Shown here: piece by piece, positions 24,183 through 36,383 of the stretch
Layout: each line of letters opens with the position of its first letter
Position numbering within the stretch: the stretch's first letter is position 1
Origin: Homalodisca vitripennis
Taxonomy: Eukaryota; Arthropoda; Insecta; Hemiptera; Cicadellidae
NCBI RefSeq assembly: GCF_021130785.1
Contig: NC_060211.1
Coordinates: 21,003,001-21,067,000 of the forward strand
Direction: 5' to 3'
DNA: 64,000 nucleotides
Translations under genes and position numbers: made by a program
Notes under the pieces: generated by a model
The model's database searches: none
Seen by the model: the letters and a program-made list of their open reading frames with translations, nothing else
What the model was told of the DNA's origin: nothing

Positions 24183-27100
24183 CAAATAAATGATTTAGTT
24201 TTTGCGAAAGTTAAGGGTTACCCCTACTGGCCTGCAAAAGGAGTGTGGACAGTGTAACTTATAAAAATACGAGATAGAGTTTTTTGCTACACACGAGACT
24301 TCCAAACTCAACAAAGCGGACATATGTTATTATTATGATAACAGATTAAAGTACACGTTAGAACTGGTCGCTTCGAAACACAAGGAAAAATATAAAAAAG
24401 CCCTGTTTGAAGTTGGCAAAGCTAGCGAGCTTATGAAAACTCCTGGTAAAACAACCAGTCCATCAGTAATTAACATTATAGAATCACCAATTTCTCAGCT
24501 ACATCAGTCTGAAGTCCCTAAGAGTTCAACACCTATTTCTCAACAGAGAGATAAACTCACACCTAATATGAGCGAGGGCTTACCTACATCATGTTTAACC
24601 AAAGATGTGGCTGTTAACACCCCTGAGTACCTGGATTTGAGTTTCCAGGTGGGTGCTTTAACAGACAGATGTATTGAGCTAGAAAAGGCATTAATTGAAG
24701 AAAATATCTGAATTCTGCAATGAAAACACACCCAAGTAATGATTTCTTCACAAAAATTCTTCAGCAGGAACTAAATAAAAACCAAATGGAAAATGAAAAC
24801 TTGAAATCAGTTATTGATATTTTACAAAATGACAATAAAAATCTATTTGAGGAAGTAAATCAGCAAAGAAATTCCTCTAAATGTCTCCAATGTTATCCAC
24901 CTCTAAATAACTGATGACACACGGTCAAAAGAAGATCAACTAGTTTGCACAATCTAAATGTAAGTAAAATTGAATGTGAAAATGCGTATGCTGTGTTATT
25001 GCATGAAAATTTCAACTGCATTAAAATATCAATATCAGAAGAAGAAATAAAGATAAGAAAATCAAGTGAACAAAATAATAAGAAAACAATAACTAAAAAT
25101 GTCAAAACTAATGTTTCTTGTTAAATGGAAATAAATAAGAGTAAACAAAAAATACTGATACTTGCTGACAGTCACGAAAAGAGTTTTGGTAATGGTGGAA
25201 AATTGGTGTGATGAGGTTGGCCTCACTGTCAACCCCACCAAGGCTGCTGTGGTTGCCTTTACCAGGAGGCGACAGATGGAGGGCATTGGTCCCTTTCTAT
25301 TCAAAGGCTCACCCGTTGAGCTGAAGTCTGAGGTCAAGTACTTGGGCGTGATCCTAGATAGGGTTCTAAACTGGGGACCTCATCTAGAAAGGGTCATTGC
25401 CAGGGGGAAAGTGGTCTCTAATGCAATGCAGACGTGTGATAGGTGGGCCCTGGGGACTGAAGCCGAGGCTCTTATACTGGCTTTATGTTTCCGTGGTCAG
25501 ACATGCACTAATGTACGGAGCTGTCGTATGGTGGCCAAAAACGGAGGCCAAGACGGTGGTAGCTCGTCTGGCGGGTATCCAAAGGATGGCCTGCCTTGCT
25601 ATCACTGGGGCTTTTCCTAGTGCGCCAGGCGCGGCTCTGGATTGTTGTCTTAACCTCGCCCCCCTGGACTTTGTCATTCGGGCTATGGTCAGGAGGAGTG
25701 CCTACTGTCTTCAGACTCTGGTCGAAGAGATGGGACTCTGGTCGGGCTGCAGCGGTGGGCACTGCAGAATTAGCACTCTGATACAGGAGGATGTTTTGCA
25801 CATGATCTCTGATCAGATGCCACAAAAATTTTCCTTTGACAAACCCTTTAGGATTATTTTACCCTCAAGGGATGATTGGTCAGAGGGAAAGAAAACCAGC
25901 GGAGCTCGAATGGTTCACAGACGGCTCTAAAACAAAAAGCGGCACAGGCGCTGGAATTCTGGGAGTGAGACCATGTAGGGAGCTGGTGGTCCCTATGGGT
26001 CTGTATCTGAGTCTTTCAAGCGGAGGTCGCAGCTATTATGGAATGTGCTCGTGAGAATCTTCGTCTGCGATATAGGAGCAAGACGATTAATATTTTCACG
26101 GACAGTCAGGCAGCGCTGATGGCGCTGGATTCTTGCGTGATCAAACCCAAACAGGTTTGGGATTGCTATAGGCCGTTTCCTCCTTTGCCAGAATCAACAA
26201 TGTAACCGTTTGTTGGGTTCCTGGTCATGAGGGGATTCTTGGGAACGAAAGAGCTGATGCCCTGGCCACCACAGGTGTGAATCCTCTAGGGTTGTCTCGA
26301 AATGGATTCGCGCGGAGCATGAAAGAAGGTGGAGGTTGCATCCGGGTATGAGAGTGAGTAGAATGGTATTACAGTCACCTTCCTCCAAGGTGGCTTCGGA
26401 CCTTCTCTCATTAAACAGATCAATGTCTTCTAAGGTCATTGGTCTCATTACGGGGCATAGTCACCTGAGGAAGCATCTTCACAGAGTTGGCATCCTTCAG
26501 GAGGATCCGCTCTGTGGAAGGTGTAATGAGCAGGAGGAGACTGCTGAGCACCTGCTCTTTGATTGCCCTGCAATAGCAAGAGAGCGGTATGCCATCTTTG
26601 GTATTTTGGACAGGGGTGGTGAATTTTCCCAGGAGGACTTGATAGGTTGTTTTCGGCGGTTTATTGAACTGCTGAAGTTGTAGACTGGTGGGCCTCATAG
26701 TGTGTTTCCGGGGTGCGCAAAAAGCCCTTGAGTCTTAAGTGCATGGCAGTAGGCCGCCCCAAGGGAAAGAAAAAAAAAAAAATATGATTGAACAACGGAG
26801 CTCGGCTAATGTTATTAGACCTGGGCCAAAGTTTGGTCAAGTCACTGAGGATGTCAAAGAGCTTACTAAGGAGTTGTCTAATGGTGATCATTTATTAGTA
26901 ACAGCGGGCAAAACAACATTGAAAGCACCAGCATTGAACAACTATTGAAAGATGAACAGACGCTGATAAAAAAACTCCAAGCACAACAATCTTGTACTGG
27001 CTACAGTTTCCATGAGATTTGACACTCCAAACCTAGATCTAAAAGTATCTACAGTTAATGTAGAGATTGAAAACATAGCCAAATTCATTTAGAACTAAAA

Positions 27101-27770
27101 CTTCTTCCTCTACATGTTTTCACTAGCCATGGGCTACATACAAACAAAAAAGGAAAGGTGAAGACTGCTGAAATGTTATTAAAATTGTTACAAAATAATT
27201 CCTTTCCAGTAAAAGAAACAAATATTGCAACAAATGATCAAATCACAGTGCTGGAAGCAAAGATGGGTCAGATTATAGAGCAATATAAAGATGACCCATC
27301 AGTTGGTTTTGCACACACTATATCGTATGATTTCCATGAGACTAAAAAACATATGTCTGCCGGCGTAACAGTTGTATTCAAGCAAAAGTTTAGCCGGCCT
27401 CACATATCAGATCTCATTTACAAAAATCTAGCTTACCAGAAGGTACCTAATGAATCATCAGTGTACAGCCTTGTAACAAAACCAGAAGTACTATGGTAAG
27501 CCTACCAACAATGACTACCAACGATGCATTCTACCAGCTCGATCTAGGCTTCAAGTCGAAAGGACTGAAAACATTGATTTGTTCCGCTATGGGCTGTTGC
27601 GTGATGGCCATTCTTGTTCTTCGAGAATGGCTTCTTTGATATGGCTGTTGAATGATGAACACACTGTTTGTGTGGAGAACGATCCAGAACATTGTGTTTC
27701 CTTTGTAAATAATTCAAATGTGAATAGTATCGTAAGTTTAACTAGTTCAATAGGTTTTTTAGGAATGTAG
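24183..27770 (+). pseudogene. Broken ORF with PWWP-like, SGNH-like and macro-domain-like parts
   Basis: Read along the plus strand with several frame changes, this locus encodes: (1) 24183-24400, DLVFAKVKGYPYWPAKG followed by EIEFFATHETSK, a clear PWWP domain (chromatin/nucleic-acid reader); (2) 24400-24920, a Ser/Thr-rich and then coiled-coil-like Glu/Leu/Asn-rich region; (3) 25123-25177, KILILADSHEK, block I of an SGNH/GDSL hydrolase, interrupted by a LINE and resuming at 26783 with RSSANVIRPGPKFGQVT and DHLLVTAG, after which a frame shift gives NNIES; (4) 27158-27530, GFAHTISYDF, then MSAGVTVVFKQKF and YSLVTK, which resembles a macro domain (ADP-ribose binding). A tail runs to 27770. It is not a working gene. 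Whether it is a transposon ORF or a retro-copied host gene is undecided; the absence of introns and its place in an intron on the opposite strand favour a mobile element. Confidence 0.65.
25178..26782 (+). mobile_element. 5'-truncated R1-like LINE with poly(A) tail
   Basis: The left end starts inside a reverse-transcriptase ORF (WCDEVGLTVNPTKAAVVAF, then VKYLGVILDR), followed after a frame change by the connection region (AGIQRMACLAITGAFPSAPG), an RNase H domain (EWFTDGSK and IFTDSQAALMAL with two of its acidic residues) and a zinc-knuckle-like CGRC...H...C tail ending at 26683. A run of 13 A (26770-26782) ends the copy. The order RT, RNase H, CCHC tail fits the R1/I group of LINEs. Several frameshifts exist. 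It inserted into the SGNH part of the surrounding ORF. I found no convincing target duplication. Confidence 0.85.
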
Positions 27771-28660
27771 GGAATGACAACTTTCAAATAAATTGTAAAT
27801 TAATACCAAATTTTTAGGACCAAGTCTATGTGGACACCAAGTAATTAAAAAGACTTTTTTAAATTTAAAAGATGAGTAAAGTTTAAAATAATAACAGGTC
27901 CTTCATTTTATTCTTACTTTTTTCAACACAAACGTTTCAGTTTAATACCTAAGCATTAATTCTTGTCAAAGCACTAGAAGAGCATAACAGTAATTTTTTA
28001 AAATACTGACAGATTATTTTTTTGAAGTATTACAAGTTTTATTTCATTTTTTATATCTGTAGATAAAAATCGTTGATGAAAAACAATATTCTAGGCTTCA
28101 CTTCAAGTGATAAAAGATAAGAAAATGTAGCTTTCGATTTATTTTATCATATGCTTGAATGAATTTTGTAACCACTCATTGCGCATATTGTAATAAAAAA
28201 GAAACATTTCCCCGTATTTGTACAATTCTCCAACTGTAGTAAAAAAAAAAAACAATCAGGGGAAATTTATGAAAGATAAAACATTACAATAATAATGGCC
28301 AAACCCAGCTGTACCACCTAGAGACAGGGCAAGTGTCAAAAATACTAAAATTAAACATTTTGAATTCTAAATGTACTAGCCAGTACACTGAAAAATAGAG
28401 TAAAGACATAATACAACAAAATTTTGTAACATCATGAATTTAACAACAAAATTGCATTGATGATGTTAGCGACTCTACACTCTTCACACTATTATGGACC
28501 ATCAATCACAGTTATATTCAACACTAAAAGAGTTATTTTTGGACATGTTAATTTGGTTGTAACTATAAAAAATTAACATATAAATTTTAATTGTAAATTT
28601 CCCATACTTCACGTCAATCAGTTACTACATCACTACAGAATACAGAACAACAAAAGTTAC

Positions 28661-28718
28661 CCAACAATATCGTCGAGAACCGCTTGAGGTGGCGGTGGTA
28701 TTGCTCCGGGTCCAGGAG
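28661..28718 (-). CDS. Reps: Reps exon: proline-rich linker
   Basis: A 58-nt exon encoding PGPGAIPPPPQAVLDDIV, entered in phase 1 after TGTTTCAG and left in phase 2 at TTGG|GTAACT. The apparent TAA stop lies at the donor and is removed by splicing to 20182, where the split codon becomes Gly. Confidence 0.83.
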
Positions 28719-30663
28719 CTGAAACACAAATCCATTTAATGATATAAATTATTTTAATAATACTCTAGAAACAAAGAATGTAGTATTATAGATTGACAGA
28801 GACAATTTTGCATAAACGTGTTATCCACTAAACCGTTAGGTTAATAGTATCAAAATGTAGCACAAATGTTTTTGTCTTAAGTATAAGATATTATCATGTG
28901 CCATTTCTACACTGTCAGAGCGTTCTGGATATTGATATATACAATATTAAAAACACGATTAAGTTAAAAACAAAAGTGAAAGTGCAAGAAAATTGCTATA
29001 ATCTATGTAAAAAATTGTTTTAGACAATTGCCACATCTCTGGATAAAATTATAATATTAACCTTCATATTTTGAGCTCCTCAAAGTCTAGGTTTAACCTT
29101 GTGGCTCTTAAATAAAGCATGGGTACAATTCCTTAGGAAAGCAGTAAATATTTACTAACATATTTAGGATATTTCATTGATTCACTCCTGACGATGGATG
29201 GCATCTTAGATGTTGAAAGGCCTTGTGTAAAATAATTAAAATTATTGGACAATTGTGAGTTTTATTTTAAAGAAAATATTTAGGATATTTCTCCTTCAAA
29301 AACATTTTTCTACTTTCAACAAAAATATTCAACAAATATTTTATATATATTTCACTAAAACGTATGCAATTATGTCCTCAATCAAAATATCATCTCAACA
29401 GATTAATAATAAATAACCTTATAAACAAAACTCATGAGAATAGACCAAATGTACATGTATATATATATGAATTTCACAAATTTGTTTATTTTTAAATTTT
29501 ATTATTTCTATTCTCATGAGTTTTGTTTATCAGGTTATTATTAGCTATTCAAGTGCGATTTTGGCTGTGAACATGATTTACATATGATCTTTCTTATGAC
29601 TGATTAAAAATAATTATTTTACAAGTGGTTAAATTGATACTGATTTACTTGTCTACTTATCTAGCTTTTTTATTCATCTGAAAGCTAGAATAAGATTTAC
29701 TATGGTAGACATCTCTGTTTAAATTTCATAAATATAATACACTTTCTAAAAAATATATATATATATATATATTTGAATTATTCCGGTTAAACGGATTTTC
29801 TTGTAAATCTGACCAATTACGTTTGTAAACTTTAAAAAAGAAATATATATTTGTCATGTGGATTACAAACATTCTCTTCTTAAAAATCTTTTCTAAGTAT
29901 ATAAATTTAAATTCACCCTAAATTTCAGTACCAAGATCGAGACTAAACAATCTACATTGCTGAATTTCTCTTCTGGCTAAAAAAATTCTGAAGTTTGTTG
30001 GAGTGGAGTACATGCATGTTGAGTACTTTAGGTGTTTGCTTTTCAACTACTATATCTGATGACTTAATGTTTTCCTATAGTGTTGCTCATTAATAATTTT
30101 GAAGTCAAAGAACAGGATGTCCAGACAATAAGACAATAGACAATATTCTTTATTCATAAACATTGAGTTTAGAATTTTTGTCAATACAATAAAAGACATA
30201 CAGAACAGAAAATTTAAAATATCAGTTCATGATGCAATTAATTTCCAGTTTATAAACTCTTGAATAGTGTAGAAGGGTTGCTGGAGAAACCAACTCAGAG
30301 TTCGAGTTATGAGTTCAGCTTTAACTTTAGATACACCATTTGTCTTTTCATAGCTGAGATCAAATCAGGTAATTGGTTTAATTGCTAATTGGTAAGGTAA
30401 TTGATCACAAACCATTGTCATTGGCAGGATTCCTTTAAAGATTACTTCATAAATGAGATCTCAAAATATGTAAAGACAATATGATGACTTGCTGCATCTT
30501 TTGTATCATAATGCTTTCTACTTAAAACATAAGGGCTACTTTATGAATGGACTTTTAAAGAAATCTACAGGTCGGGTTTTTTTAGATAAAGAGAGATTGG
30601 GAAGACGGCTCCACATAAATGAATAGAGGACTTTAGTGCCAATATTAATTATGCTTTACAAAC
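28719..30663 (-). other. Reps intron with a short foldback
   Basis: AT-rich intron with no extra exon seen. It contains the inverted repeat at 29404-29544 and an (AT)n run at about 29750-29771. Confidence 0.6.
29404..29544. repeat. Foldback with about 38-bp arms
   Basis: The arm AAACAAAACTCATGAGAATAGA ending at 29444 recurs inverted starting at 29507; with two small differences the arms extend through TAATAATA...AACCT to about 38 bp each, around a 62-nt AT-rich spacer. It resembles a tiny MITE, but no target duplication is clear. Confidence 0.6.
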
Positions 30664-30814
30664 CTGCAGGTTTCTTAGGCTGGGGTCTCTGAATAGGCCG
30701 GATAGGGCTGGCATCACCTCCACTCAGCTGCTCTGTCAGCTTCTTGGGCTCATCATCTAGGACATCCGGGCCAGGAGTCACTCGCAGTGGGACTGGATGC
30801 AATATCTTAGGGTC
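30664..30814 (-). CDS. Reps: Reps exon: conserved DPKILHPVPLRVTP segment
   Basis: A 151-nt exon after acceptor TTGTACAG. It begins DPKILHPVPLRVTPGPDV, a segment shared with vertebrate REPS1, and continues KKLTEQLSGGDASPI and IQRPQPKKPAG. Donor GCAG|GTTTGT, phase 1. No catalytic motif; it is the linker between the EH domain and the proline-rich region. Confidence 0.9.
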
Positions 30815-31614
30815 CTGTACAATGCAGATTGCAGATTTCACTGAGTAGTTCAACAACATGAGTTTTGTTCACCAGATGAAATTTAACCCTCTCCAGGACA
30901 ATCGCCATGGTAGGGAGCCGCTGCTAATGTCCAATCGCCGTAGATCACCATCAACTGCTTTACCATTGCTCTCTGCTTTGTACTATTATCATATGGCAAC
31001 TTTTGGAACTATAAATGGAAATGTCTATAGACAGTACCGTTGCCTTCATTCATTGCATGTTTTTATGCCCAGTAGTGCTATCTAGGATGAATATATGAAA
31101 CGTTTTACTTATCTTTTTATTGACAGTGATTTACCATTTTATTTATCAAAATTCCTTTAAACTTCTATTTTGTAGAATATTGTTACATTGCTCTTCAGTT
31201 TTTTGTACATGATGTGAAGTTTTATTTTAATATACAATACAAACAAACATTCTTGTACAAATTAGTATTTATTTCTATTTAGTTTACCTTATAGGTAAAG
31301 TTATAGGCTTAATGATTTTTCAAATACCACCATATTATTGAGAATGTAATAACGCTTACAATGATGTATAATACTTGAGAGTTTTGTTTGAATAAAGTTG
31401 TTAGAGGAATAAAAACATGAGCGTGTTCTCCCGCGACGGAGCAGCCTAATCAAATCAGCCTGGTTAGCGCATCATGGTAATTTGGCAGGGAGAGTCAAAA
31501 CTCAAATTATGACAGAATTACACACTCCTTGTGGTAATTATAACATCTGCTGTACATGATTAAAATAATATACAGACATGTGAATTGTCAACATAATATA
31601 TTAACCCTTTTACT

Positions 31615-32661
31615 GCCGGACACCTTTTTTTTTAGTTTGTTGAAAAATGCCGGGCTGAAATTGACTAAAATGTAATGATTTTTTTAAAAAATCATGGATT
31701 CATTATTTTTGATCATAAATTGATAAACTTTATCTTGTTTTTTTTCCTTATAAGTTGTAATTTGCTACAAAAAATAATTTAAACATTTTCTGTCCTTAAA
31801 AAATATATATATTATGTCATGAAACAAAAATTTTAAATAAATAAAAATTATTTTTTGAGTTTGGACTTTAACAACTATATTTAAATATTAAACCACCACC
31901 ATAATTATATAATTTTTTATTGTATAGTAATTATATATAAACATTCCCAAAAAGTTTTAGGAACATACCTAGAAAAATACTGAAGCTGTGATGAATTTTT
32001 GAAATTGGTGCAATTTCCTCGAATTTCAAGATAACACGTTTATTGATACATAACTTTACACTATATCGCTTTATAATACATAAATCACTTTATAATACAT
32101 AAATCACTGTCCATTGATATGAAAATATAATACATAATAGAAAATTAAAGTTAAAAGGCACTTTGATCAATATTTACAAAAATATATATACATTTTTAGG
32201 TTCATAGGCCTGCTGATTAGCACTTGTGTTCCCCAAAACTTGTGGGATGAACACCTTTTTTGCAGTTTTTGCAGACAGTCCTGGTTCTCTTCCTCTTCCC
32301 TCCAGTACTCATTTTATTAATCGTAAAAATATGTAGATTTACAAATATAAATGTCAAATAAAGTGTAAAACACGAAACAACACAAGTGGAACTCACAACT
32401 AATGAGATCGACCATAACCTCATCAAACCAAACTCGAGTTATAACCAAAGAAGTTCAGTAACAAAAATGGCTTCCATAGATTATAAAACCTGTTTTCTGT
32501 GTGTTGTCCATATAGTAATGAATAACACAGCTGAATTTTGATGCATTTGGACAACATTGAAAACCAGTATAAAACAAATACGAGACGGCTTTTATAGCGC
32601 ACGTTGGCGATTTTCGCACAAACGGCAGCGTGCGCAATCGCGCACGTCGGCAGTAAAAGGG
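31615..32661 (-). mobile_element. Internally deleted piggyBac element
   Basis: TTAA at 31611-31614 and 32662-32665 flank perfect 14-bp inverted ends CCCTTTTACTGCCG. At 1047 bp it is far too short for a full transposase gene. The 32661 side has an inner GC-rich stretch with repeats of GTGCGCGA type, typical of a piggyBac 5' subterminal region. Confidence 0.88.
32217..32312 (-). pseudogene. piggyBac transposase C-terminal tail
   Basis: A 31-codon frame reads KRKRTRTVCKNCKKGVHPT and ends GEHKC then TAA. This CxxC...H...C pattern is the C-terminal zinc-binding tail of piggyBac transposases. The apparent ATG is probably only an internal Met left by the deletion. Confidence 0.7.
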
Positions 32662-33253
32662 TTAACACAATCATATAAGTGACCAATTTATAACTATTAT
32701 AACTGCAAAATAACTTGTAATAACATGTATAACTTCAATAATAATTGTATACATGAGCTTTTCGGTTTATGAAAGTTAGGACAATGACTTTCCTGGAAGA
32801 AAATATCATCTATGTGAGTGTATATTTATTATCTATATATAATAGATAATGTCTGACAGTAATAGCGAGTGACTCACGGAAAACAAGATTTCAATATCTA
32901 TACATAATTTTGCTCGAGGTTGTTTGTCATACGTCTTTTTACATTAGTTCTTTATTATTATTCACTTTAATTTTCTAATATCATTTCAGCAGATTTGTTT
33001 TATTGCGTGTTTTGTTTGTCATTAGCATATCTAGAATGTGTAATTGTAATTTAAGTTGGAAATGCATCTTAGATGATATAAACTTGTTCTGAATAAGTTC
33101 TATAAACAAGTAAGAAATGTTCAGTCCTCTAATCTTTATTTTAACTGCATGAGTAAGATATTTTCAGTGAACACCTACTCTTACGGTTTTATCATCCAGT
33201 GATTGTTTTTGCTCTTATGATAACCCCTTGTGGATCAATTTGTTGAACTATTA

Positions 33254-33326
33254 ACCACTTTTGTGACCTGAGCTTGTCACTACTACTAGGCCCAGCTAAT
33301 TTCATCAGTGACCCACAATGGGTTAA
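33254..33326. mobile_element. Tiny TTAA-flanked remnant, possibly piggyBac-derived
   Basis: TTAACCACTTTTGTG at the left and CACAATGGGTTAA at the right are imperfect inverted ends flanked by TTAA, about 73 bp in total. They resemble piggyBac termini but are too short to be sure. Confidence 0.3.
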
Positions 33327-35229
33327 GTTCACTATGAGAATAATCGTAGCGGTTTACAATTAAGGATCAATTTAGTGAAACACTTAGAAGCTTGCTTGAC
33401 AAAAAGCTTTTACAGACACATAAAATAACATTTTATAAACAACTAAATAATTATAAATTGGGCTAAACTACAAAATTAATTAAATTTTTCTTGAAAAAAA
33501 AGAGGATCTACAAATTTTTTATTAAAATATTTATTTTAAGGTTCTTTTTTTTTAGTTGTGGCACATTTATTGCAGATTTGTTAAAATTAAATACAAAATC
33601 GGAGAGTTTTAGAACGACTTCCTGCTATGTCCTCTTCAACACTCTGGTCTCTTAATTGACAAGGCACTGTATAATAACTCCAATTATTAATTTAGCTAAT
33701 TGTAGCTACATCAGTCGGTATCATAACAAAACTCAGCTAGATCAGTTGGTATCATTACAAATCATACAAGCTATCTAAATTCATTATGATTGTGAAGTCA
33801 AATAAAATATACAACTGGAACAAGTGAAAAGTGCTATTATAACTAACCACACAGTTGGGGAGTTTATAAAAAGTAATATTATCCAGAAAGATAAAAATAC
33901 GTTACTGATTAAAAATAGTTCACATGGTTAACTAGAATAAAATTTCTCTGCTTAACTTAGCTAGCCCGGATGTATAAACTGCTCCGCATGATGATACTTC
34001 AGTTCCTGCCAAGTTTCTTCGTAATATTCTATCACCCAGTTCAGAGTTCATTTAATTATGAGGGAATTTTTTCTTGTACACTATTGTTCCAACTCTTGAT
34101 TGGTTAAAAAAATCTATTATATCCACACGTTCCTCTGTAATAAATTAATTATTATTTCAACTTTACAATTTCTATCCCTCAGCGATCTGCATATTGGCAG
34201 TGGTTAGCTTCATCAATGTCAACCGAGTATGACAGCAACTTAATCATTTCCTACCCAGATTGCATCTACCTTATATATTTTTGTGTGGGTGAAGATCATG
34301 ATACCACTTGCTTGAACGGAGGAAATTTCATCTTGACAATAGGTTTGGTTTTAATAAGTCCAAATTTGAAGGCATCCTCCTAATCTAGAAAAGCTCTGCA
34401 TTTAAATATAAAATGTACAGCTCAGCATTTTCGATAAGTGTATTTTTATATGAGAACTGATTATTTGGGGTTAATTTGAAAAATTGTGTTCTGCTATTAT
34501 GCACTGGACTTTAAAAGTCTATATAAGCCCTCGAACCACACCACTACTATTGCTGTAATAAAGAGAAGATCAAACGTGTATGTTTAGTACTGTTGGATTA
34601 AACAAAATTCTTGAGTTTGAAGTAAATTTAGTTTCATTATCTGTTACCAGAGTACAACATGCTCTCATTTTGTAAAAAAGTGATCTTAGATTCAGAATAA
34701 TTTTTTGTCATTGGAAACACATTTTAACCATCAGGAATACACATGGAATAAGATCATCCATATTTCATTTTCAAATGAGCCATAAAATTCTAACTGGAAA
34801 TGGTGTTATGGCTTGCTAAACATTCCTCTCTATATTCAGCCACCTTACAGAATATCTTACAAATGATTTATTACAACTGCTTCATAATAAATTTGATAAA
34901 ACTTGTTAAATATCTGTTTTGGTTAAACCAAGAACAGGATGTGGTTAAACAATTCTGTTGCGTTATAAACTTGATAATAACAACTCCCAGTCTTCACTAA
35001 ATTCTACTTTCAAGAACACCCTCTCTCTAAAAATACAATTAAATCAATCTTTAAGTTATTGGCGTACTTCAATACAAAAAATTAATGCCTCATGCCATCT
35101 GTCGACTAATTTGTCAGAGTCAAAAAGCAAATAATTATGCTTAGTTTTCCTTTTTCCTTCCAGTAAATATACTTCTGTCAAATAAAAATTAATTCCATTT
35201 TGTTACTTGTATCCCATTGATGAGGACCC

Positions 35230-36383
35230 AACAGGGCCTTCTTGCAATAGTGTCATTATCCATCTATCTATCTGTGTAATCTGACAGGTCCTATTTAAAA
35301 TTGTGTCATTATCCATCTGTCTATCTGTTTAATCCAACCGGACCTTTATAAAATAGTGTCATTATCCATCTGTCTATCTGTTTAATCCAACCGACCTTTA
35401 TAAAATAGTGTCATTATCCATCTGTCTATCTGTGTAATTCGACAGGTCCTTTTTGAAATAGAGTAATTATCAGTCTGCCTATCTGTGTAATATGACAGGT
35501 CCTATTTAAAATTATGTCATTATCCATCTGTCTATCTGTATAATTCAACAGGGCCTTCTTGAAATAGTATCATTACCCATCAGTATATCTGTTTAATCCA
35601 ACAAAATAGTGTCATTATCCGTCTGTCTATCTGTGTAATCTGACAGGTCTTTTTTGAAATAGTGTCATTATCCGTCTGTCTATCTTTGTAATCCAATAGA
35701 GCCTTCTTGTAATAGTGTAATTATCCGTCTGTCTATCTGTGTAATCCAATAGGGCCTTCTTGAAATAGTGTAATTATCCGACTGTCTATCTGTGTAATCC
35801 AATAGGGCCTTCTTGAAATAGTGTAATTATCCGACTGTCTATCTGTGTAATCCAATAGGGCCTTCTTGAAATAGTGTAATTATCCGTCTGTCTATCTGTG
35901 TAATCCAATAGGGCCTTCTTGAAATAGTGTAATTATCCGACTGTCTATCTGTGTAATCCAATAGGGCCTTCTTGAAATAGTGTAATTATCTGTCTTGTCT
36001 ATCTGTGTAATCCAATAGGGCCTTCTTGAAATAGTGTAATTATCCGACTGTCTATCTGTGTAATCCAATAGGGCCTTCTTGAAATAGTGTAATTATCCGT
36101 CTGTCTATCTGTGTAATCCAATAGGGCCTTCTTGAAATAGTGTAATTATCCGACTGTCTATCTGTGTAATCCAATAGGGCCTTCTTGAAATAGTGTAATT
36201 ATCCGTCTGTCTATCTGTGTAATCCAATAGGGCCTTCTTGAAATAGTGTAATTATCCGACTGTCTATCTGTGTAATCCAATAGGGCCTTCTTGAAATAGT
36301 GTAATTATCTGTCTTGTCTATCTGTGTAATCCAATAAAGCCTTCTTGAAATAGTGTCATTATCCATCTGTCTATCAGTGTAAT
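35230..36383. repeat. 53-bp minisatellite, about 21-22 copies
   Basis: A tandem array with period 53 bp (for example successive TGAAATAGTG starts at 35761 and 35814). Each unit contains GTCTATCTGTGTAAT and AGGGCCTTCTTG. Copies before about 35700 are more diverged and some are shortened; the central copies are nearly identical and alternate between CCGTCTG and CCGACTG variants. It lies in a Reps intron and is not coding. Confidence 0.93.

Larger units (their letters stand above)
20183..28660 (-). other. Large Reps intron filled with mobile elements
   Basis: About 8.5 kb holding, in order, a LINE remnant, a mariner fragment, a piggyBac, the PWWP/SGNH/macro ORF with its inserted LINE, and plain AT-rich DNA (23028-24180 and 27780-28660). 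No Reps exon was missed by phase logic: 28718-28661 leaves in phase 2 and 20182-20061 enters accordingly. Confidence 0.7.

Noticed and set aside
24540..25337. Minus-strand frames opposite the PWWP ORF
   Set aside because: No family signal; the plus strand carries recognisable domains.
28658..28661. TAA stop after DDIVG in Reps
   Set aside because: It overlaps the GTAACT donor and is spliced out in the phase-consistent model.
35230..36383. CRISPR-like array
   Set aside because: Units are contiguous with no unique spacers and the genome is eukaryotic; it is a minisatellite.
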